Source of the DNA: 20CM-2-65-7 sp035943355
GTDB lineage: Bacteria > Gemmatimonadota > Gemmatimonadetes > Gemmatimonadales > GWC2-71-9
DNA: 9,059 bases
Direction: 5' to 3'
Assembly (NCBI GenBank): GCA_035943355.1
Contig: DASZCG010000316.1
Location: 1 to 9,059 of the forward strand
Below, piece after piece: positions 1 through 8,691 of this stretch; position 1 is the stretch's first letter; every line of letters starts with the position of its first letter. The translations under genes and the position numbers were made by a program. The notes under the pieces are model-generated. The model ran no database searches, was not told the origin of the DNA, and saw only the letters and a program-made list of their open reading frames with translations.

Positions 1-258
1 ATCGACGTGCGCGTAGTGGCGCTCGGGCGTCGAATACTCCACGTGGCTCGTCGCGATGGTCAGAATCTTCGTCGCATCGCGGCGGCCCTGGGACTCGCTC
101 GCCTTCGCCACCTGATCGTAGCTCACGTAGGTCCCGAGGCCTTTGTCGGCCGAGACCATCGTCAACGCCGCGGTCAGCGTCGTCTTGCCGTGGTCCACGT
201 GGCCGATCGTTCCGACGTTCACGTGGGGCTTGTTCCGTTCGAATTTTGCCTTTGCCAT
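1..258 (-). CDS. tuf: Elongation factor Tu, N-terminal 86 codons (3' end outside window)
   Basis: EF-Tu is the cytoplasmic GTPase that delivers aminoacyl-tRNA to the ribosomal A site. The visible part opens with MAKAKFERNKPHVNVGTIGH and carries the P-loop GHVDHGKT at residues 19-26, followed by SHVEY (71-75) and RHYAHVD (80-86), just before the expected CPGH of G3. The ATG start matches the family start and is preceded by a GAGG-type ribosome binding site about 10 nt upstream. The gene is the last visible member of the rpsL-rpsG-fusA-tuf operon, 45 nt after fusA. The odd feature is switch I. Between the P-loop and SHVEY there are about five more residues than in E. coli EF-Tu, and the near-universal RGITI is replaced by KILTI (residues 64-68). 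The Mg-coordinating threonine position appears kept as Thr67. The reading frame is intact and the codons look normal, so this does not look like a frameshift. Confidence 0.96.
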   Translation of the reverse strand, partial: MAKAKFERNKPHVNVGTIGHVDHGKTTLTAALTMVSADKGLGTYVSYDQVAKASESQGRRDATKILTIATSHVEYSTPERHYAHVD

Positions 259-290
259 TTTCGTCTACCCTCGAATCTCGTTCGCGTGAC

Positions 291-303
291 AGGTGTCTGG
301 CAC

Positions 304-305
<2 letters not shown>
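291..305. repeat. Small palindrome (AGGTG / CACCT) between fusA and tuf
   Basis: A perfect 5-bp inverted repeat with a 5-nt loop, AGGTG-TCTGG-CACCT on the plus strand, covers most of the 45-nt fusA-tuf gap and overlaps the first two bases of the fusA stop codon (TAG, 306-304). It has no T-tract, so it is not a convincing terminator. Its shape resembles the short dispersed REP-type palindromes of the GGTGTCtGGCACC kind found in many genomes, but only one copy is visible here. It may equally be a simple intercistronic hairpin. Confidence 0.45.
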
Positions 306-2400
<2,095 letters not shown>

Positions 2401-2426
2401 TGCGTCCGTAGGTTCCTTTATTCAGC

Positions 2427-2455
2427 AAAAACGCGGGGCGACCAGGACGCCCCAC
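2427..2455 (-). terminator. Attenuator-like hairpin with T-tract upstream of fusA
   Basis: On the minus strand, GTGGGGCG and CGCCCCGC can form an 8-bp stem (one G-U pair) around the 7-nt loop TCCTGGT. One base later comes a run of five T (plus-strand A's at 2427-2431). This is the shape of a rho-independent terminator, yet it sits only about 26 nt before the fusA start, inside an operon. Just upstream on the same RNA a GCCCC run could pair with the GGGGC of the terminator 5' arm, so a competing antiterminator fold is conceivable. The role as attenuator is inferred; the hairpin and T-run are directly visible. Confidence 0.55.
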
Positions 2456-2488
2456 TCGTGTGCCGGGGGGCCGGTCTCGCTCCGCCGT

Positions 2489-2516
2489 CATCGGGAGGCT
2501 TTCGGCCTCCTCGATG
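2489..2516 (-). promoter_or_regulatory. Stable stem-loop in the rpsG-fusA leader
   Basis: On the minus strand, CATCG-A-GGAGGC then CGAAA then GCCTCC-CGATG folds into an 11-bp stem with one bulged A and a 5-nt loop. It lies in the middle of the 186-nt rpsG-fusA gap, between the GC hairpin after rpsG and the attenuator-like hairpin before fusA. Three independent hairpins in one gap suggest a structured leader RNA, possibly a binding site for a ribosomal protein. The sequence alone cannot assign a ligand. Confidence 0.5.
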
Positions 2517-2560
2517 CAGGATCCCTTAAAGCAGGGTCCCGAAGTTGTTGGTCTAAGGTT

Positions 2561-2581
2561 CCCCGGGGCTTGGCCCCGGGG
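2561..2581 (-). promoter_or_regulatory. Perfect 9-bp GC hairpin just after rpsG
   Basis: The plus strand reads CCCCGGGGC-TTG-GCCCCGGGG, a perfect inverted repeat with a 3-nt loop, beginning 5 nt after the rpsG stop codon in the direction of transcription. No T-tract follows, so it is unlikely to be an efficient intrinsic terminator. It could protect the rpsL-rpsG mRNA 3' end after processing, pause RNA polymerase, or form part of the leader of fusA. Confidence 0.5.
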
Positions 2582-2586
2582 TCAGC

Positions 2587-3057
2587 CTACCACCGGTAAT
2601 GCGCGAAAGCCCTGTTGGCCTCCGCCATCCGGTGCGTGTCTTCCTTCTTCTTAATCGTTTCGCCTTCGCCCTTCGACGCCAGAATCAGCTCGGCCGCCAG
2701 GCGCTCGGCCATCGTCTTCTCTTTGCGGAGGCGGCTGTACAGAATCAGCCACCGCATCGCCAGCGCCGTGCGCCGCTCCGGCCGCACTTCGACCGGCACC
2801 TGATACGTCGCGCCGCCGACGCGCCGGGACTTCACTTCCAGCGCCGGCTTCACGTTCGACAGCGCCTGCTTGAATACGTTCACGCCCGGCTGCCCGGTGC
2901 GCTGCTCGATCATGTCCATCGCCTGATAGAAAATCCGCTCCGACAGCGACTTCTTGCCGCGCTCCATCAGGTTGTTCAGGAACTTCGAAACCGTCTGGCT
3001 GTCGTACCGCGGATCCGGGGGTACCGGACGCCGCACGGCGCTCTTGCGACGGCTCAC
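2587..3057 (-). CDS. rpsG: 30S ribosomal protein S7
   Basis: S7 is a primary 16S rRNA-binding protein that organises the head of the small subunit and lines the E site. The 156-aa product matches the usual S7 length. It opens with MSRRKSAVRRPVPPDPRYDS and contains SKFLNNLMERGKKS, then the RVGGATYQVPVEVRPERR region typical of the family, and ends with the conserved MAEANRAFAHYRW. The start is GTG, overlapping the rpsL stop as GTGA, which implies translational coupling to S12. This short overlap leaves no room for the long rpsL-rpsG spacer that binds S7 for feedback control in E. coli, so any autoregulation must use another site, for example the structured 186-nt gap that follows. The stop is TAG. 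Confidence 0.99.
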   Translation of the reverse strand: MSRRKSAVRRPVPPDPRYDSQTVSKFLNNLMERGKKSLSERIFYQAMDMIEQRTGQPGVNVFKQALSNVKPALEVKSRRVGGATYQVPVEVRPERRTALAMRWLILYSRLRKEKTMAERLAAELILASKGEGETIKKKEDTHRMAEANRAFAHYRW

Positions 3058-3437
3058 TTCCCGGCCTCCTTCGGACGCTTCGCGCCGTACTTGGACCGCG
3101 ACTGCTTGCGCTCGTTCACGCCCGCGGCGTCCAGCGTGCCACGGATGATGTGATAGCGGACGCCGGGCAGATCCTTCACGCGGCCGCCGCGAATCATCAC
3201 GATCGAGTGCTCCTGCAGGTTATGTCCCTCACCAGGGATGTATGCCGTCACTTCAAATCCGTTCGTCAAACGAACGCGGGCAACTTTGCGCAGCGCGGAG
3301 TTCGGCTTCTTGGGCGTGGTCGTGTAGACGCGCGTACACACGCCCCGCTTTTGCGGATTGCCGCGCAAATGCGGCGCCTTTTCCTTCTTCTCCACGTCGC
3401 GGCGACCGTGCCGGACGAGCTGATTGATAGTCGGCAA
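3054..3437 (-). CDS. rpsL: 30S ribosomal protein S12
   Basis: S12 sits at the decoding centre of the 30S subunit and controls tRNA selection accuracy. The product reads (M)PTINQLVRHGRRD, then CTRVYTTTPKKPNSALRK and RGGRVKDLPGVRYH, all hallmark S12 segments, and ends in a basic tail. I chose the TTG at 3437-3435 as start because it gives exactly the family N-terminus (127 aa versus 124 in E. coli) and has a GAGGGG ribosome binding site a few bases upstream. A further in-frame TTG at 3464 would add nine residues (FSICCEGF and the TTG residue) foreign to S12. Both lysines of TTTPKKP and the Lys-Asp of VKDLPG are present, so the common streptomycin-resistance substitutions are absent and the Asp that RimO methylthiolates in other bacteria is kept. 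It is the first gene of the operon here, with its own upstream promoter rather than rpoC directly in front. Confidence 0.97.
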   Translation of the reverse strand: MPTINQLVRHGRRDVEKKEKAPHLRGNPQKRGVCTRVYTTTPKKPNSALRKVARVRLTNGFEVTAYIPGEGHNLQEHSIVMIRGGRVKDLPGVRYHIIRGTLDAAGVNERKQSRSKYGAKRPKEAGK

Positions 3438-3483
3438 AAACCCCTCGCAACAAATTGAAAACAAAGCTGCTCCGAAGCCCGCG

Positions 3484-3513
3484 AAACTAAGCAGGTAGTT
3501 CGACTTAGGTCAA
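3484..3513 (-). promoter_or_regulatory. Predicted sigma70-type promoter of the str operon
   Basis: On the minus strand TTGACC (3513-3508) is followed after 18 nt by TAGTTT (3489-3484). The -35 element matches five of six consensus positions. The -10 element is weaker but keeps T1, A2 and T6. Transcription would begin near 3477, leaving a leader of about 40 nt before the rpsL TTG. This fits a need for a separate promoter once rpoC and rpsL are no longer adjacent. It is predicted by eye only. Confidence 0.5.
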
Positions 3514-3547
3514 GTCCCCGGGCCGGCGCAGCCATGCCAAACCTTGC

Positions 3548-3576
3548 TTGCGAGGTCCCTACCGGCGGGCGATTTT
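3548..3576 (+). promoter_or_regulatory. Possible weak promoter for susC-susD
   Basis: TTGCGA (3548-3553) and GATTTT (3571-3576) are separated by 17 nt, and a start near 3583 would give a leader of about 38 nt before the susC ATG at 3621. Both boxes are poor matches (four and three of six), so this is tentative. It faces away from the str promoter, whose -35 box lies about 35 nt to the left. The rest of the 183-nt intergenic region shows no clear operator or riboswitch. Confidence 0.25.
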
Positions 3577-3620
3577 CAGCCCCACTCCAGCCCATTCTTA
3601 CCCTCGCCGTCGGGGGCTCC

Positions 3621-6593
3621 ATGCGTACTTCCAGTATCGCCAGCGCAGTTTCGCTTCTGGGTGCCCTGTTGCTACCGGACCTGGGAGCAGCCCAGGCCCA
3701 GGGACGCGCGATTAGCGGCGTCGTGACGCGAGCCGTAGGCGCCCGCCCCATCGCGGGCGTCACCGTCGCCGCGACCGGCAGGCCGCAATATGTCCAGACC
3801 GATGACTCCGGACGCTACACCATCCTGGCGCCGGATGGCGACGTGCGGCTCTCGTTCCGCGCCATCGGGTTCACTCGCATGGACGTGGTCGTCCCCGCGA
3901 CGCAAACGAGTATGGACGTGGCGTTGACGGAGGACGTCTTTGAATTATCGGCGGTCGTTGTGACCGGCCAGGCGACCACAGTCGAGCGCCGCAATGCGAC
4001 GACGCCCACGTCGGTGGTAACGGCCGAGGATGTCACGAAGGTCGCGGCGCCCACTATCGAGAGCTCGCTGACTGGTCGAGTGGCCGGCGTGAATCTCCAG
4101 AGTAATAGCGGCGCCCCGGGCGGTGGCATCCAGATGCAGATCCGCGGTAACAATACGATTCTGGGCGCCTACGACCCGCTCTATGTGATCGATGGCGTGA
4201 TCTACTCCAACGTGCGGATCGCCGGCGGACGCGGCCAGATCGACGACGCGGCATTTGCGACGGCAGAGGACGATCCGGTGAACCGGGTGGCGGACATCAA
4301 CCCGGCCGATGTCGCCAGTATCGAAATCCTCAAGAGTGCCGCCGCGTCGTCCATTTACGGCTCCAAGGCCGCGAACGGCGTCGTGGTGATCACGACGAAC
4401 CGTGGTCAGCAGGGCCGGCCGCAGGCCACCATCACGACCCGGGTGGGCTCGTTCTCCCTCGCCAACAAGCTGCAGAGCCGTCGATTCGCCAGCGTTGCCG
4501 AAGCCAAGGCGCGCTTCACGGGCGCGACCGCCCAGGCCGCCATCGACTCCATCGCGGCCGCGAATGGCGGGCAGCTCCCGTACATCGACCAGTACGACGA
4601 GGTGTGGCATTACCGCAGTCCCTCGTATGAAGTCGTCGGCGACGTGAGTGGAGGGTCGGGAACCACGCGGTATTTCGTATCAGGAACCTGGAAGAAGGAT
4701 CAGGGGATCGAAGACAACACCGAATTCGGACGGCAGGGCCTGCGCGTCAATGTCGATCAGAGCCTTGGAGCAAAGGTCGACATCCACGTCAGCAGCGTGT
4801 TTAATCGCGCCTCCCACGCGCGCGGGTGGGACAACAACTGCAACAATTTCGCCTGCGGCGGCTATTTCCTGGCCTACGAGCCGAGTTTCGTCGATCTGCG
4901 CCCGCGGACGGACGGGACGTTCCGCAACCCCATCCCCGGCCTCGAGCAGGCGGCGAATCCCATTCAAACGAGCACGTTCGCGGAGAACCACACCGAAACG
5001 AATCGGTTCACCGGCGGTGTGACGGCCGACTTTGCCGCGTTCACGACGGACATTTCCAGCCTGAAACTCGTGGCCGCGGTGGGATCCGACATCTTCCAGC
5101 AGCAGGACAATCTGTGGAGTCCGAACGATCTCTTTTATGAGCAGCCGCAAACGCTCCCGGGCGAGGCGATCCAGAACAACGGCGTCGGCCGCAACATCAA
5201 CTGGAGCATCAACGGCATTTACCAGCGCCAGTTCGGCACGGCCGGTACTACCACCTCGACGGGTTTGCAGTTCGAGGATCGGCAGCTCGGTACCAGCCGG
5301 ATCCGCACCCAGAACCTGGTCCCGGGCCAGCAGAACGTAAACCAGGGCACCCTGACCACAGTGCTGGAGAACTTCACCAAGGAACGAACCCTCGCGTTCT
5401 ACGTGAACGAGCAGGCCCTGCTCTCCGGCGAGCGAATCATTCTGGCAGGCGGCGTGCGCGCCGAGCGCAGCAGCGTCAACGGCAATGTGAACAAGTACTA
5501 CATCTTCCCGCACGTCTCCGGCGGGTACCGTTTCACGGACTTGCTTGGCAGTGGCAGCGAGCTCAAGCTGCGCGGCTCGTACGGCGAAACGGGAAACCAG
5601 CCGCTGTTCGGCCAGAAGTTCACGACCCTGCTGACGCCACAGCTCGGCGGGCAGAACGGCTTCACGCTGTCCACGAATTCGGGATCGCCCAACATCGAAC
5701 CGGAGCGCCTGAAGGAATGGGAGGGCGGCTTCGACGCCCGGTTCCTGGACAGCCGCGCAACCCTGGAGGCGACATACTACAACCGCCACACGACCAACCT
5801 CCTGCTGCAGCGCGTGCCGGCGCCGTCGTCGGGGTTTGCGACGCAGACCTTCAACGGAGGGGAAGTCGGTAATCGCGGCTTTGAGGTGGTGGCAGGCTAC
5901 GCGCCGATCCAACGCCCCGATGCCTCGCTGTTGCTGCGCGGCACATTCACCTCGAACCGCAGCAAGGTCATCGACCTGCCGGTGCCGGGCTTTCGGCCGC
6001 CGCTGTCCGGCTTCGGTGGTCTCGGCGTCACCTTCATCGAAGAAGGCCAGTCCCTGACGCAGATCAAAGCGTTCGCGTACGACGCGTCCGGCAATCCGAC
6101 CGCGACGATCGTCAAGGTCGGAGACTCGAGTCCCGATTACCGGATCGGCTTGACGTCCGATCTGACGTGGCACGCCTTCTCCTTCGGAACGGTCTGGGAC
6201 TACCAGCACGGCGGGGATATCATCAATCTCACGAGCTTCCTCTACATCGACTCGCAGCTATCCCCGGACTATGGCACTCCTGCCTACGCCCGGAAGGTGG
6301 CGGGCTACAACGACGGCGTCATGACGCCGTTCATCGAGGATGCGACGTTCCTGAAGTTGCGTGAGGTCTCGATCGGGTGGCTCGTGCCGCAAAAGTTTGC
6401 GAGTGCGATCGGGTGGGGCCTGCGGGACCTGCGGTTGAGTGTGACGGCCCGCAATCTCGTCACGTGGACGAACTACTCCGGCGTCGATCCCGAGGTCGCA
6501 AACCTAGGCGATGCGGCAATCCGGAATAATCTGGACATAGCGCCGTACCCGCCCAGCCGCGCCTTCTTCTTCAACCTCTCCGTGGGGTTCTGA
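3621..6593 (+). CDS. SusC/RagA-family TonB-dependent outer-membrane transporter
   Basis: This outer-membrane beta-barrel imports nutrients (glycans, peptides or similar) across the outer membrane using TonB energy, gated by a SusD-type lipoprotein. From the ATG at 3621 the product is 990 aa. It has a signal peptide (about 1-26, cleavage after AQA), a CarboxypepD-reg-like domain (about 29-105, with GRAISGVVTRAVG and DDSGRYTILAPDG), a TonB-box-like ELSAVVVTGQ (108-117), and a plug with the SusC hallmarks DPLYVIDGVI (185-194) and ASIEILKSAAASSIYGSKAA (232-251). A long barrel follows, ending FFFNLSVGF with the terminal Phe typical of outer-membrane proteins. I preferred this start over an in-frame ATG at 3534 because that one would put 29 residues before the signal peptide, while 3621 has a GGGGG ribosome binding site. 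The susD gene begins 2 nt after the stop. Two cysteines (407 and 412) near NNCNNFACGG may form a loop disulfide. The substrate cannot be told, and no enzyme gene is adjacent. Confidence 0.95.
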   Translation: MRTSSIASAVSLLGALLLPDLGAAQAQGRAISGVVTRAVGARPIAGVTVAATGRPQYVQTDDSGRYTILAPDGDVRLSFRAIGFTRMDVVVPATQTSMDVALTEDVFELSAVVVTGQATTVERRNATTPTSVVTAEDVTKVAAPTIESSLTGRVAGVNLQSNSGAPGGGIQMQIRGNNTILGAYDPLYVIDGVIYSNVRIAGGRGQIDDAAFATAEDDPVNRVADINPADVASIEILKSAAASSIYGSKAANGVVVITTNRGQQGRPQATITTRVGSFSLANKLQSRRFASVAEAKARFTGATAQAAIDSIAAANGGQLPYIDQYDEVWHYRSPSYEVVGDVSGGSGTTRYFVSGTWKKDQGIEDNTEFGRQGLRVNVDQSLGAKVDIHVSSVFNRASHARGWDNNCNNFACGGYFLAYEPSFVDLRPRTDGTFRNPIPGLEQAANPIQTSTFAENHTETNRFTGGVTADFAAFTTDISSLKLVAAVGSDIFQQQDNLWSPNDLFYEQPQTLPGEAIQNNGVGRNINWSINGIYQRQFGTAGTTTSTGLQFEDRQLGTSRIRTQNLVPGQQNVNQGTLTTVLENFTKERTLAFYVNEQALLSGERIILAGGVRAERSSVNGNVNKYYIFPHVSGGYRFTDLLGSGSELKLRGSYGETGNQPLFGQKFTTLLTPQLGGQNGFTLSTNSGSPNIEPERLKEWEGGFDARFLDSRATLEATYYNRHTTNLLLQRVPAPSSGFATQTFNGGEVGNRGFEVVAGYAPIQRPDASLLLRGTFTSNRSKVIDLPVPGFRPPLSGFGGLGVTFIEEGQSLTQIKAFAYDASGNPTATIVKVGDSSPDYRIGLTSDLTWHAFSFGTVWDYQHGGDIINLTSFLYIDSQLSPDYGTPAYARKVAGYNDGVMTPFIEDATFLKLREVSIGWLVPQKFASAIGWGLRDLRLSVTARNLVTWTNYSGVDPEVANLGDAAIRNNLDIAPYPPSRAFFFNLSVGF

Positions 6594-6595
6594 CC

Positions 6596-8074
6596 ATGAC
6601 CACGACATCGATGGCGGGCATGCGTCGCGTGCTCCCGGCGGCGGTTCTGTGTGTGGCGCTGGTGGCGACGGGCTGCGACTTCAACATTGTCGATGAAAAT
6701 GCGCCGACGGTCGATCAACTGACCGGCAATCCCAGCAAGGTGATCCTGGCGCGCGCGGCGACCGGGATCTTCGCAAATAACTTCCTGGACGTCGGTGCCG
6801 ACATTCAGATCTACACGATCTACGGGCGAGAAGGCTACAACCTGCTCGGCAATGATCCGCGCGAAACGGGCGAGTCGATCAGCGGCCCTCAGGATCCCGG
6901 AGGCCGCGCCGGCGGCAATTGGTTCAACAAGTATGTGGCGATCCGCACGATCAACACCTACCTCCTGGCAGTGAACAACACGACGAACCTCGCCGCCGGG
7001 GAGAAAGCGGGGTCGCTCGGCTTTGCGCAGACCATCAAGGCGTTCATGTTCCTCCAGCTCGCCGTGCGCTCCGGCACGTACGGGATCCCGATCGACGTGG
7101 ATCGGCCGATCGATGCCGATCCGGCGCCCTTTGTGTCGCAGGATTCCGCGTTTGCATACGTGTCATCGCTGTTCGACTCGGCCAAGACCAATCTCCAGGC
7201 GGCGGGAGCGACCGCGTTCCCATTCCCGATCGCCCCGGGCTTTGCCAGCTTCAACACGCCGGCGTTGTTCCTCCAGTTCAACCGCGCGCTCAAGGCTCGA
7301 GCAGAGGTCTATCGGGCGACGTTCGTGGGATGCGGAGCCCCGTGCTGGACCAACGCGCAAACGGCACTTGGCGAATCGTTCCTCACGAGGACCGGACTGC
7401 CGGGATCGTTGAGCCTTGGTGCCTACTATGGGTACTCCGCCACCGCCAACGAGCCGCAAAACCCGATCACGGAGCCATTGACTTCCGTGCGCTATTTTGT
7501 GCACCCGTCGCTGCTGGGGCTGGTGCAGACTCAGGCCGACGGGGACCCGGACACGCGCTGGGCCAGGAAGACAGTCACGGTACCGGTGCGGGATCTGAAC
7601 GGCGTGTCCAGCACGATCAAGCCGGTCATGTTCAATCAGAACACGATCGATACTACCGCGAGCGGTGCAGACACCGTGACCGCGTCGACCGCCGACCTCG
7701 GTGGCGACATTGCCATTATTCGCAATGAAGAGTTGTTGCTGTTGAGCGCCGAGGTGAATCTCGGACTTGGCAACAAGGCCGGGGCGATTGCCGATCTCGA
7801 CAGCGTGCGGACTCACGCCGGCGGGCTCGCACCCACGACGCTGACCATAGCGAGCACGGACTCCGCGTTCGTCACCGAGATTCTGTACAACCGGCTGATG
7901 TCGCTGCTGTGGGAGCAGGGTGTGCGCTGGATCGACGCGCGGCGCTATGGACGCCTCGCGAGCCTGCCGCTCGATCGGCCGGGCGATAACGTGTTTCCGA
8001 GTATGATCGTGCCGGCCGGAGAGTGCGACGCCAGGTCACTCGACTCACCCTGCACGCCGCCGGTGAGTCCCTAG
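6596..8074 (+). CDS. SusD/RagB-family surface lipoprotein (nutrient-binding partner of SusC)
   Basis: SusD-type proteins are outer-membrane lipoproteins that cap the SusC barrel and help capture substrate. The 492-aa product begins with a basic then hydrophobic leader ending LVATGC, a lipobox-like site with the acylated cysteine at residue 27. The body is helical, with the family's early helix (LGFAQTIKAFMFLQLAVRSG, 141-160) and the C-terminal signature EILYNRLMSLLWEQGVRWID (428-447) followed by ARRYGRL. The ATG lies 2 nt after the susC stop (TGACCATG), implying translational coupling. In-frame ATGs at residues 6 and 9 would also keep the signal peptide. Further cysteines at 246/250 (GCGAPC) and 477/486 could form disulfides. 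The TAG stop lies inside an 11-bp sequence that recurs inverted at the rpoC stop. The family call is firm, but the ligand is unknown. Confidence 0.93.
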   Translation: MTTTSMAGMRRVLPAAVLCVALVATGCDFNIVDENAPTVDQLTGNPSKVILARAATGIFANNFLDVGADIQIYTIYGREGYNLLGNDPRETGESISGPQDPGGRAGGNWFNKYVAIRTINTYLLAVNNTTNLAAGEKAGSLGFAQTIKAFMFLQLAVRSGTYGIPIDVDRPIDADPAPFVSQDSAFAYVSSLFDSAKTNLQAAGATAFPFPIAPGFASFNTPALFLQFNRALKARAEVYRATFVGCGAPCWTNAQTALGESFLTRTGLPGSLSLGAYYGYSATANEPQNPITEPLTSVRYFVHPSLLGLVQTQADGDPDTRWARKTVTVPVRDLNGVSSTIKPVMFNQNTIDTTASGADTVTASTADLGGDIAIIRNEELLLLSAEVNLGLGNKAGAIADLDSVRTHAGGLAPTTLTIASTDSAFVTEILYNRLMSLLWEQGVRWIDARRYGRLASLPLDRPGDNVFPSMIVPAGECDARSLDSPCTPPVSP

Positions 8075-8082
8075 TCGGACGG
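8072..8082 (+). repeat. 11-bp sequence shared (inverted) with the rpoC stop region
   Basis: TAGTCGGACGG spans the susD stop codon. The identical 11-mer, in the opposite orientation, spans the rpoC stop codon at 8759-8769. The two copies bracket the gene-remnant region. Similar GGACGG words recur downstream of susD at 8091-8102. It may be a low-complexity intergenic repeat common in this genome rather than a mobile-element end. Confidence 0.5.
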
Positions 8083-8103
8083 GCCTGCTGACGGCCGGAC
8101 GGT

Positions 8104-8139
8104 CAAAAACAAACAGCGCCCGGGAGGAATCCCGGGCGC
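8104..8139 (-). terminator. Intrinsic terminator (minus strand), downstream of the gene remnant
   Basis: A perfect 10-bp stem, GCGCCCGGGA (8116-8125) and TCCCGGGCGC (8130-8139), encloses a 4-nt loop. Read on the minus strand it is followed by TGTTTGTTTTTGA, a clear T-rich tract. It therefore terminates transcription coming from the remnant at 8186-8572, about 46 nt beyond its stop. The plus strand after the stem has no T-run, so it would serve susC-susD only weakly. Confidence 0.8.
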
Positions 8140-8185
8140 CGCTGCGAAGGGCCCTATGGCAACGGACTCCAGCCCCGCCAGGAGG

Positions 8186-8572
8186 TCAGTTCACGCCGGC
8201 CGCCACCACGTTGCCCACGTTGCGGTCCCTGCTCTCCGCATTGCGCAGGTCCCACCACGCGCGATTCAACCCGGCCTGGGCGGGTCCCTTGAAGGCGCGG
8301 ACCGTCTGTCCGCTCGCATCCACGATCGTGAGTGCCGCACTATCCGTCTGAGCGGTCTTGACCCAATAGTTGATCGCGGCGCCGTACCGGGGGTTCTGGC
8401 CCGCTGTGGGATCGTCGGTCATCGCGTTCGGCGCGGTGATCTGGCGAAACCGATAGGCGGGCCGTGGCTTGAACAGAAACGCCGCGGCGGCGCGCGTGTC
8501 GGCGGTGAGCTGCTGGAGCGGCGTCACGTCGTCGAGAATCCAGAAGCCGCGCCCGTAGGTCGACACGCACTC
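8186..8572 (-). pseudogene. C-terminal remnant of a VPS10/sortilin-like BNR-repeat propeller protein
   Basis: The minus-strand frame from about 8572 to the TGA at 8186-8188 encodes roughly 128 residues that look like the end of secreted, VPS10/sortilin-type beta-propeller proteins (often labelled glycosyl hydrolase, about 1000 aa). Visible hallmarks are STYGRGFWILDDVTPLQQL (last propeller strand), LFKPRPAYRFR, TAGQNPRYGAAINYW, and the Ig-like segment with ALTIVDASGQTVRAFKG and NRAWWDLRN. The open frame continues upstream to an ATG at 8731, but the first 50 or so codons show no family resemblance and run through the rpoC terminator hairpin, so that start is not credible. More than 80% of a normal protein is missing at the N-terminus. 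The C-terminus is also short, because after WWDLRN the usual domain completion is replaced by a brief tail. No promoter or ribosome binding site is seen. A degraded remnant is the best reading. The family assignment comes from motif memory only. Confidence 0.7.
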
Positions 8573-8691
8573 GACCTCGGCGCCGATGCCGCGCAGCTGC
8601 TCGCCCGCACGGCCTCCGACGGCACTACACCCTCCAGGTCGCGACGGGCACGGGCGTCGCAGCGAGAACCATGAGACTCGCTCTGTAGAAG
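8573..8691. other. Stretch without recognisable gene between remnant and rpoC terminator
   Basis: The 119 bases between the last recognisable propeller codon and the rpoC terminator tail are open in the minus-strand frame of the remnant but encode a basic, low-information sequence with no family motif. I see no promoter, repeat or RNA gene. It probably contains the junction where the missing part of the propeller gene was lost. Confidence 0.4.

Noticed and set aside
2522..2541. Imperfect GGATCCC / GGGTCC hairpin in the rpsG-fusA gap
   Set aside because: It is short and bulged with a long loop; it may be part of the leader fold but is not listed separately.
3485..3509. CTAAG/CTTAG inverted repeat within the str promoter spacer as an operator
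   Set aside because: It is only 5 bp with a long loop, too weak to call as an operator without comparative data.
3534..3620. Upstream in-frame ATG start for susC
   Set aside because: It would place 29 residues ahead of a good signal peptide and overlaps the likely promoter region; the ATG at 3621 has a nearby ribosome binding site.
4680..6209. About 509-codon minus-strand open frame inside susC
   Set aside because: It is an antisense shadow of a clear SusC barrel, has no ribosome binding site or motif, and is explained by GC-rich third positions.
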